A stretch of 19,693 nucleotides of DNA from Planctomycetaceae bacterium (lineage in GTDB: Bacteria > Planctomycetota > Planctomycetia > Pirellulales > UBA1268), in the NCBI GenBank assembly GCA_005789975.1, contig SXWC01000047.1, forward strand, positions 1 to 19,693, given 5' to 3'. How positions within the stretch are numbered: position 1 is the first letter of the stretch; each line of letters opens with the position of its first letter. Positions 17,001 to 19,693 of the stretch are shown here, piece by piece. Both the position numbers and the translations under genes were made by a program. The notes under the pieces are model-generated. The model did no database searches, was not told the DNA's origin, and saw only the letters and a list, made by a program, of their open reading frames with translations.

Positions 17001-17500
17001 TTCCGGTGAAGAACGGGGCGACGACCATGTGGGAGCGATGGAACGGCTGGACCCCCGACAAGGGTTTCGGCGACATCAGCATGAACTCCTTCAATCACTA
17101 CGCCTTCGGCGCCGTCGGCGAGTATCTCTACGGCGGAGTGGGGGGCATCAAGGCGGCGAGCCCCGGCTACAAGTCGATCGTCGTGAAACCGGCCATCGGC
17201 CAGGGTCTGAGTTGGGCCGACACCTCGTTCGAATCGATTCACGGCAGGATCGCCAGCCGCTGGAAGGCCGACAACGGCACGCTGGCGCTGGAGGTCGTCA
17301 TCCCGCCCAACACCACGGCCACCGTGCACGTTCCCGCGAAGGACCAGGCCTCGGTGACCGAGTCGGGCAAGCCTGCGGCCCAGTCGGCGGGAGTGGAGTT
17401 TCTGCGGATGGAGGACGGCGCCGCGGTGTTCGCGATCGGCTCGGGGGTGTACGACTTTCAGTCACGGATGGAACGGTCAAAGGCCGTTTCCGAAAACTGA
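14012..17500 (+). CDS. Secreted alpha-L-rhamnosidase (GH78) with extra modules
   Basis: This 1162-residue enzyme is predicted to release terminal alpha-L-rhamnose from plant or algal glycans outside the cytoplasm. A signal peptide (residues 1-27, ending ALA before AEV) leads into an Ig-like N-terminal domain (about 30-140) and a first beta-sandwich region (about 150-290). A rhamnosidase N-type carbohydrate-binding domain follows (about 330-505), then an inserted DUF3395-like segment (about 502-560) and a concanavalin-like domain (from about 610). The (alpha/alpha)6 catalytic domain spans about 705-1065, with a C-terminal beta-sandwich after it. The general-acid motif is DCPQRDERMGWTGD (Asp742, Glu748). 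The likely base is Glu1008 in TTMWERW, a spacing of 260 residues against the 259 I recall for Streptomyces Rha78A. AGGAGG at 13998-14003 sets the start. It is longer than the usual 900-1000 residues because of the extra modules. Confidence 0.9.
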   Translation: MMRKARWWAALWLAAVAMVSQVPTALAAEVKGLRCEYLENPLAIDVAKPRLSWMIEGQEPRPETRNERQIAYRVLVASTPELLARDEGDLWDSGKVASDQSIQVEYSGKPLASRARCHWKVRVWTTTGEAASDPAFWSMGLLAPEDWSARWIGYDAAYAPPPDVAADDRLFNIQGLPWVQMPGGQAAVDTFFRKRIDLPADRKIRRAVFALYAYHFCEASINGTTIGEAAHWEATARLDAKKSLRPGANVLTLRVSHTDPYPPAVIGRLVIQFESGDDMVVPVDPSWKASQSASAGMERTNFDDSAWPAAQRVDGQPWRGPPAVADLARMPAPYLRKEFAVAQKVKRATVHVTALGTYELRLNGERVGRDVLAPGWTEFRKRVHYHTYDVTSQVAQGANAIGAILGDGWYASTLAHLCRRNIYGGRPRLLAQLEIELADGSVQTVVTDDGWKASFGPIRHADLLMGCDYDSRLEMPGWDRAGFNDTAWQSADSSLPGEAQADVTRVVAAAVKDGRLSIKVENDLLGGDPALLKVKTLRVDYRMDGTDATKTVREHEVLELAGSGLQVKRARYGHFTDGGPGFRVQAAVAEPSRVVETLPAVKVTEPRPGCWTFDLGQNMVGWVRLKVKGKPGQRITVRHGEMTNPDGTIYTAALRSCPATDFFILSGEGEQILEPAFTFHGFRHVEIRGLKSKPDLDAVTGMVVHTDMRRTGDFKCSHPLVNQLYHNIVWGQKGNYLEVPTDCPQRDERMGWTGDTQFFAPTASYNFDVAPFFSRWLQTCEDNQLGDGTFPNVVPDIMGGGGATAWGDAALLCTHNIFRAYGDTRIVAERFGAMERYMKWLEGKTANGISKVGGFGDWLNAGGGAHPDAIDTAYHAHLAGIMSEMARAIGREDAAARYAKRHEETKAAFVRDFLQADGGLRECSQTGYALAFSMDLLPPDMRARSAGKFIDEIKRFDWHLATGFIGTPRLLPALSVAGRDDIAYRLLLTDTYPSWLFPVKNGATTMWERWNGWTPDKGFGDISMNSFNHYAFGAVGEYLYGGVGGIKAASPGYKSIVVKPAIGQGLSWADTSFESIHGRIASRWKADNGTLALEVVIPPNTTATVHVPAKDQASVTESGKPAAQSAGVEFLRMEDGAAVFAIGSGVYDFQSRMERSKAVSEN

Positions 17501-17587
17501 CCCCCTTCCGAAATCCCGGCCCGGGTCTCGTGAGCGCATTCGTGCGATCCTTGCGGGGCAGGAAAGGGTTCTCGGATCAGGAAGCGA

Positions 17588-17624
17588 CAAAGGGCAGACC
17601 AGACCGTGGGCTCGTGCCCCTTTG
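17588..17624. terminator. Possible bidirectional terminator between convergent genes
   Basis: CAAAGGGCA (17588-17596) and TGCCCCTTTG (17615-17624) are complementary with one bulged C, and GGGC/GCCC inside the loop gives an alternative shorter stem. It lies between the rhamnosidase stop and the hypB stop on the opposite strand, six bases from the latter. Stem ends rich in A and T could serve either direction. No folding energy was computed. Confidence 0.35.
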
Positions 17625-17629
17625 AGCCG

Positions 17630-18349
17630 TCAGTTGGTCGTGGGGCCGCCGCAGACCGCGCCGTCCTTCGGGAGGGCGGCCCGACGCTCCGCAAGATAGG
17701 CGAGCCAGTCTTCGATCCCCACACCGGTCTTCGCCGACGTCTCGAAGACCCGCATGCCCGGCCGCACCGCGGCGATGTTGGTGACCGCCGTGGCCCGGTC
17801 AAACTCGCAGACCCCGGCCAGATCGATCTTCGTGATCGCCGCCACGTCGGCCGTGTTGAAGAGCCCCGGATACTTGAGCGGCTTGTCTTCTCCTTCCGTC
17901 ACCGAAAGCAGTGCCAGCCGCACCGATTCACCGAGGTCCCAGCTCGTCGGGCAGACGAGATTGCCGACGTTCTCGATGAAGAGGTAGTGGAGCGATGTGA
18001 CATCCCAGCCGTCGAGATGCCGCTGCACCATGTCGGCTTCGAGATGGCAGAGGCCGTGGGTCATGATCTGCCGCACCGGTGCGCCGCTCGCTGCGAGCCG
18101 CCGCGCGTCGTTGTCGGTTTCAAGATCGCCCACGACCGCGGCCACCGGCTCGCCCCGCGCGACGAGTCGCGCGAGTGTTTCCCGGAGAAACGACGTCTTC
18201 CCGGTGCCGGGACTCGACACCATGTTGACCACGAGCACGCCCGCCCGCTCGAACCCACGCCGCATCTCGCGGGCGAGCTCGTCGTTCTTCTTGAGGATCT
18301 TCGTGCGGACCTCGAGGATCCGGGGGCCGGTCGGCTCGTGCTCGGTCAT
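17630..18349 (-). CDS. hypB: HypB, nickel-insertion GTPase for [NiFe]-hydrogenase
   Basis: HypB is a dimeric SIMIBI-class GTPase that delivers nickel, with HypA, to the hydrogenase large-subunit precursor. It has 239 residues. The P-loop is SSPGTGKT (residues 45-52), followed by GDLETDNDA (74-82). The G-domain metal site is Cys101-His102 with Cys133 in ENVGNLVCP; the 32-residue spacing equals that of E. coli C166/C198 as I recall. The guanine-specificity motif reads TKID rather than NKxD, a tolerated variant in related GTPases. There is no N-terminal CxxCGC nickel site and no His-rich storage stretch, so it is a minimal HypB. The start overlaps the hypA stop as ATGA on the minus strand, indicating coupled translation. 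It converges on the rhamnosidase gene. Confidence 0.95.
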   Translation of the reverse strand: MTEHEPTGPRILEVRTKILKKNDELAREMRRGFERAGVLVVNMVSSPGTGKTSFLRETLARLVARGEPVAAVVGDLETDNDARRLAASGAPVRQIMTHGLCHLEADMVQRHLDGWDVTSLHYLFIENVGNLVCPTSWDLGESVRLALLSVTEGEDKPLKYPGLFNTADVAAITKIDLAGVCEFDRATAVTNIAAVRPGMRVFETSAKTGVGIEDWLAYLAERRAALPKDGAVCGGPTTN

Positions 18350-18726
18350 CGCCTCACGTCCTCCGTCGCCGTCGCCGGTTCGTCGGCAAGTTCGATCGAT
18401 TCGAGGTCGAGTTCACGGCCCGCCCGGATGTCGCCGCTCGGCGTGCCGCAGACGGGGCAGGCGAATCTTTGAATCCCCGGGAGCTCCACCTCCCGGCCAC
18501 ACGGCCCGCACCAGATCGTGGCGGGCACATGGACGACCCGCAGCTCCGCGCCGGCAAGGGGTGTCCCCTCGCCGACGAGCCCGAAACTGAACCGCAGCGC
18601 GTCCTCGTGCACGCACGAGAGCCGGCCGATCCGCAGGGTGACCGCCACGGCACGCACCGTCCCGGCGTCGCGGCACTGTTCAGAGGCGATCTCGACGATG
18701 CGGCTGGCGATCGAGAGTTCATGCAT
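18346..18726 (-). CDS. hypA: HypA, hydrogenase nickel-insertion metallochaperone
   Basis: HypA binds nickel and partners with HypB in filling the hydrogenase active site. It has 126 residues, a little longer than the usual 113-118 because of an acidic tail (SIELADEPATATEDVRR). The canonical MHELS start supplies the nickel ligands (His2 and the N-terminal region). The structural zinc site is two CxxC pairs: Cys73/Cys76 in WCGPC and Cys90/Cys93 in CPVC. GAGGGG (18734-18739 on the minus strand) lies seven bases before the ATG. It is the first gene of a hypAB pair transcribed away from the hydrogenase small-subunit gene. The two genes share a 234-bp divergent region that probably holds both promoters. 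Confidence 0.95.
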   Translation of the reverse strand: MHELSIASRIVEIASEQCRDAGTVRAVAVTLRIGRLSCVHEDALRFSFGLVGEGTPLAGAELRVVHVPATIWCGPCGREVELPGIQRFACPVCGTPSGDIRAGRELDLESIELADEPATATEDVRR

Positions 18727-18754
18727 GCCATCACCCCTCGGTTCGACTCACCGG

Positions 18755-18782
18755 CTTTTTCGCCAGCCCGCTTGCGAAAAAG
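18755..18782. repeat. Perfect 9-bp inverted repeat in the hypA/hydrogenase divergent region
   Basis: CTTTTTCGC (18755-18763) and GCGAAAAAG (18774-18782) are exact reverse complements separated by 10 bases. The arms are AT-richer than the surroundings. It lies 28 bases upstream of the hypA ATG and 178 bases upstream of the hydrogenase start. It could be an operator for a dimeric regulator or a hairpin in the hypA leader. The T/A-run arms also resemble a terminator hairpin, but no upstream gene on either strand ends there. Confidence 0.6.
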
Positions 18783-18842
18783 TCCCACGCCGCGGCCGCG
18801 TCCCGGCCCGGAAGTTTACCGGATCGGTGGCCGGCCGGCGCT

Positions 18843-18871
18843 TTCCGAGGACCGGCTGGGGGGCGTAGAGT
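18843..18871 (+). promoter_or_regulatory. Weak candidate promoter for the hydrogenase operon
   Basis: TTCCGA (18843-18848), 17 bases, then TAGAGT (18866-18871) is the best sigma70-like pair I find in the divergent region, about 89 bases before ATG 18961. Both hexamers are poor matches. I saw no TGGCAC-N5-TTGC sigma54 element. Confidence 0.2.
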
Positions 18872-18960
18872 TGGTGTGTCGCAGGGGGGCGACGCACGCG
18901 TCGTGATCGACGGTTTCCGCACCGGGTTCACGCACCATTCCGCGTCTTGGGAGAACATCC

Positions 18961-19693
18961 ATGGCCACGCTCCTCTGGCTGCAAGGGGGCGCCTGCAGCG
19001 GCAACACGATGTCGTTCCACAACGCCGAGGAGCCGAGCGCCTGCGACCTCGTCACCGACTTCGGCATCGACGTCATCTGGCATCCTTCGCTCGGGGTCGA
19101 GCTCGGCGACCACGTCAAGACGATGCTCGGCGACATCGTCTCCGGCCGGCGGCCGCTCGACATTTTCGTCTTCGAGGGCACGGTGATCCGGGCGCCCGAC
19201 GGCACCGGCCGGTTCAACATGTTCGCCGATCGGCCGATGAAGGACTGGGTGGGCGACCTCGCGGGGATCGCCAACGCCGTCGTGGCCCTCGGGGACTGCG
19301 CCTGCTGGGGGGGCATCCCGGCGACGTCGCCCAATCCCTCCGATTCCATCGGCCTGCAATACCTCAAGAAGAACAAAGGGGGCTACCTGGGTGCGAACTT
19401 CCGCTCGAAGTGGGGCCTGCCGGTGATCAACATCCCCGGCTGTCCGTCGCATCCCGACTGGGTGACCCAGATCCTCGTGGCGATCGCCAGCGGCCGGGCC
19501 AAGGACATCGCCCTCGACGACCTGCCGCGGCCGCAGACGTTCTTCAAGCCCTTCACGCAGACCGGCTGCACCCGGGTGCAGTTCTACGAGTACAAGCAGC
19601 ACACCCACGAGTTCGGGCAGGGCACGCGAAACGGCTGTCTGTTCTACGAGTTCGGCTGTCGCGGACCGATGACACACTCATCCTGCAACCGCA
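18961..19693 (+). CDS. hupS: [NiFe]-hydrogenase small subunit, group 2a-like (3' end beyond window)
   Basis: This is the electron-transfer subunit of an uptake [NiFe]-hydrogenase; 244 residues are visible before the window ends. It starts MATLLWLQGGACSG with no Tat signal, which fits a cytoplasmic group 2 enzyme. GGGAG at 18949-18953 precedes the ATG by seven bases. Cluster regions visible are Cys12 in ACSGN, Cys113 in GDCACWGG, Cys161 in PGCPSHPD, Cys203 in QTGCTR, Cys226 and Cys233 in CLFYEFGC, and Cys242. The usual second Cys of the first CxGC motif is Asn15, and the usual distal-cluster His (HxxC) is Gln200. I recall this pattern from cyanobacterial HupS and mycobacterial Huc, where clusters are [3Fe-4S]. 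The large subunit should follow outside the window. Confidence 0.93.
   Translation, partial: MATLLWLQGGACSGNTMSFHNAEEPSACDLVTDFGIDVIWHPSLGVELGDHVKTMLGDIVSGRRPLDIFVFEGTVIRAPDGTGRFNMFADRPMKDWVGDLAGIANAVVALGDCACWGGIPATSPNPSDSIGLQYLKKNKGGYLGANFRSKWGLPVINIPGCPSHPDWVTQILVAIASGRAKDIALDDLPRPQTFFKPFTQTGCTRVQFYEYKQHTHEFGQGTRNGCLFYEFGCRGPMTHSSCNR

Noticed and set aside
18994..19010. Asn15 in the hydrogenase small subunit as a sequencing error or dead enzyme
   Set aside because: The surrounding sequence is intact, and the paired distal-site change fits the group 2a pattern as I recall it.
1..19693. Mobile elements, CRISPR arrays, tRNA or rRNA genes
   Set aside because: No transposase or integrase motifs, regularly spaced repeats or cloverleaf-like segments were noticed by eye.

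Overview
This window is a high-GC bacterial chromosome segment with tightly packed genes, read here as planctomycete (possibly Pirellulales-like). That assignment is an inference. It rests on a PEP-CTERM-tailed secreted protein, a long secreted GH78 rhamnosidase with extra beta-sandwich modules, and the overall base composition. I see no transposase, integrase, CRISPR array, tRNA or rRNA.

Layout. (1) Positions 1-664: a leader region with a candidate promoter and one doubtful small secreted acidic ORF. (2) Positions 626-8518: an inorganic-carbon module of four plus-strand genes joined by 4-bp stop/start overlaps. They are dabA (DUF2309, zinc-site protein), a NuoL-like membrane subunit (dabB), a second NuoM/NuoN-like membrane subunit, and a SulP anion transporter. 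The SulP protein carries a STAS domain followed by a PII-like (SbtB/CPII-like) domain fused at its C-terminus. (3) Positions 8585-9607: a secreted alpha/beta hydrolase. (4) Positions 9773-12166: hypF, a [NiFe]-hydrogenase maturation carbamoyltransferase. (5) Positions 12349-13783: a trypsin-like PEP-CTERM protein and a DUF3293 protein. (6) Positions 14012-17500: a large secreted alpha-L-rhamnosidase. (7) Positions 18726-17630, minus strand: hypA-hypB. (8) Positions 18961-19693: the 5' part of a [NiFe]-hydrogenase small subunit, divergent from hypAB and cut by the window edge.

Two themes dominate. The first is energised CO2/bicarbonate accumulation: DabA with its membrane partners would turn CO2 into trapped bicarbonate, and SulP would import bicarbonate under control of the fused PII-like sensor. 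The second is H2 uptake: HypA/HypB insert nickel, HypF starts synthesis of the CN ligands, and the small subunit resembles group 2a (Hup/Huc-type) cytoplasmic uptake hydrogenases. Their proximity suggests a bacterium that couples H2 oxidation to carbon assimilation. No carbon-fixation enzyme is visible in the window, so that link is a hypothesis. The other genes fit a polysaccharide-degrading heterotroph.

The most distinctive item is the SulP-STAS-PII fusion translationally coupled to a Dab pump with two non-identical antiporter-like subunits.
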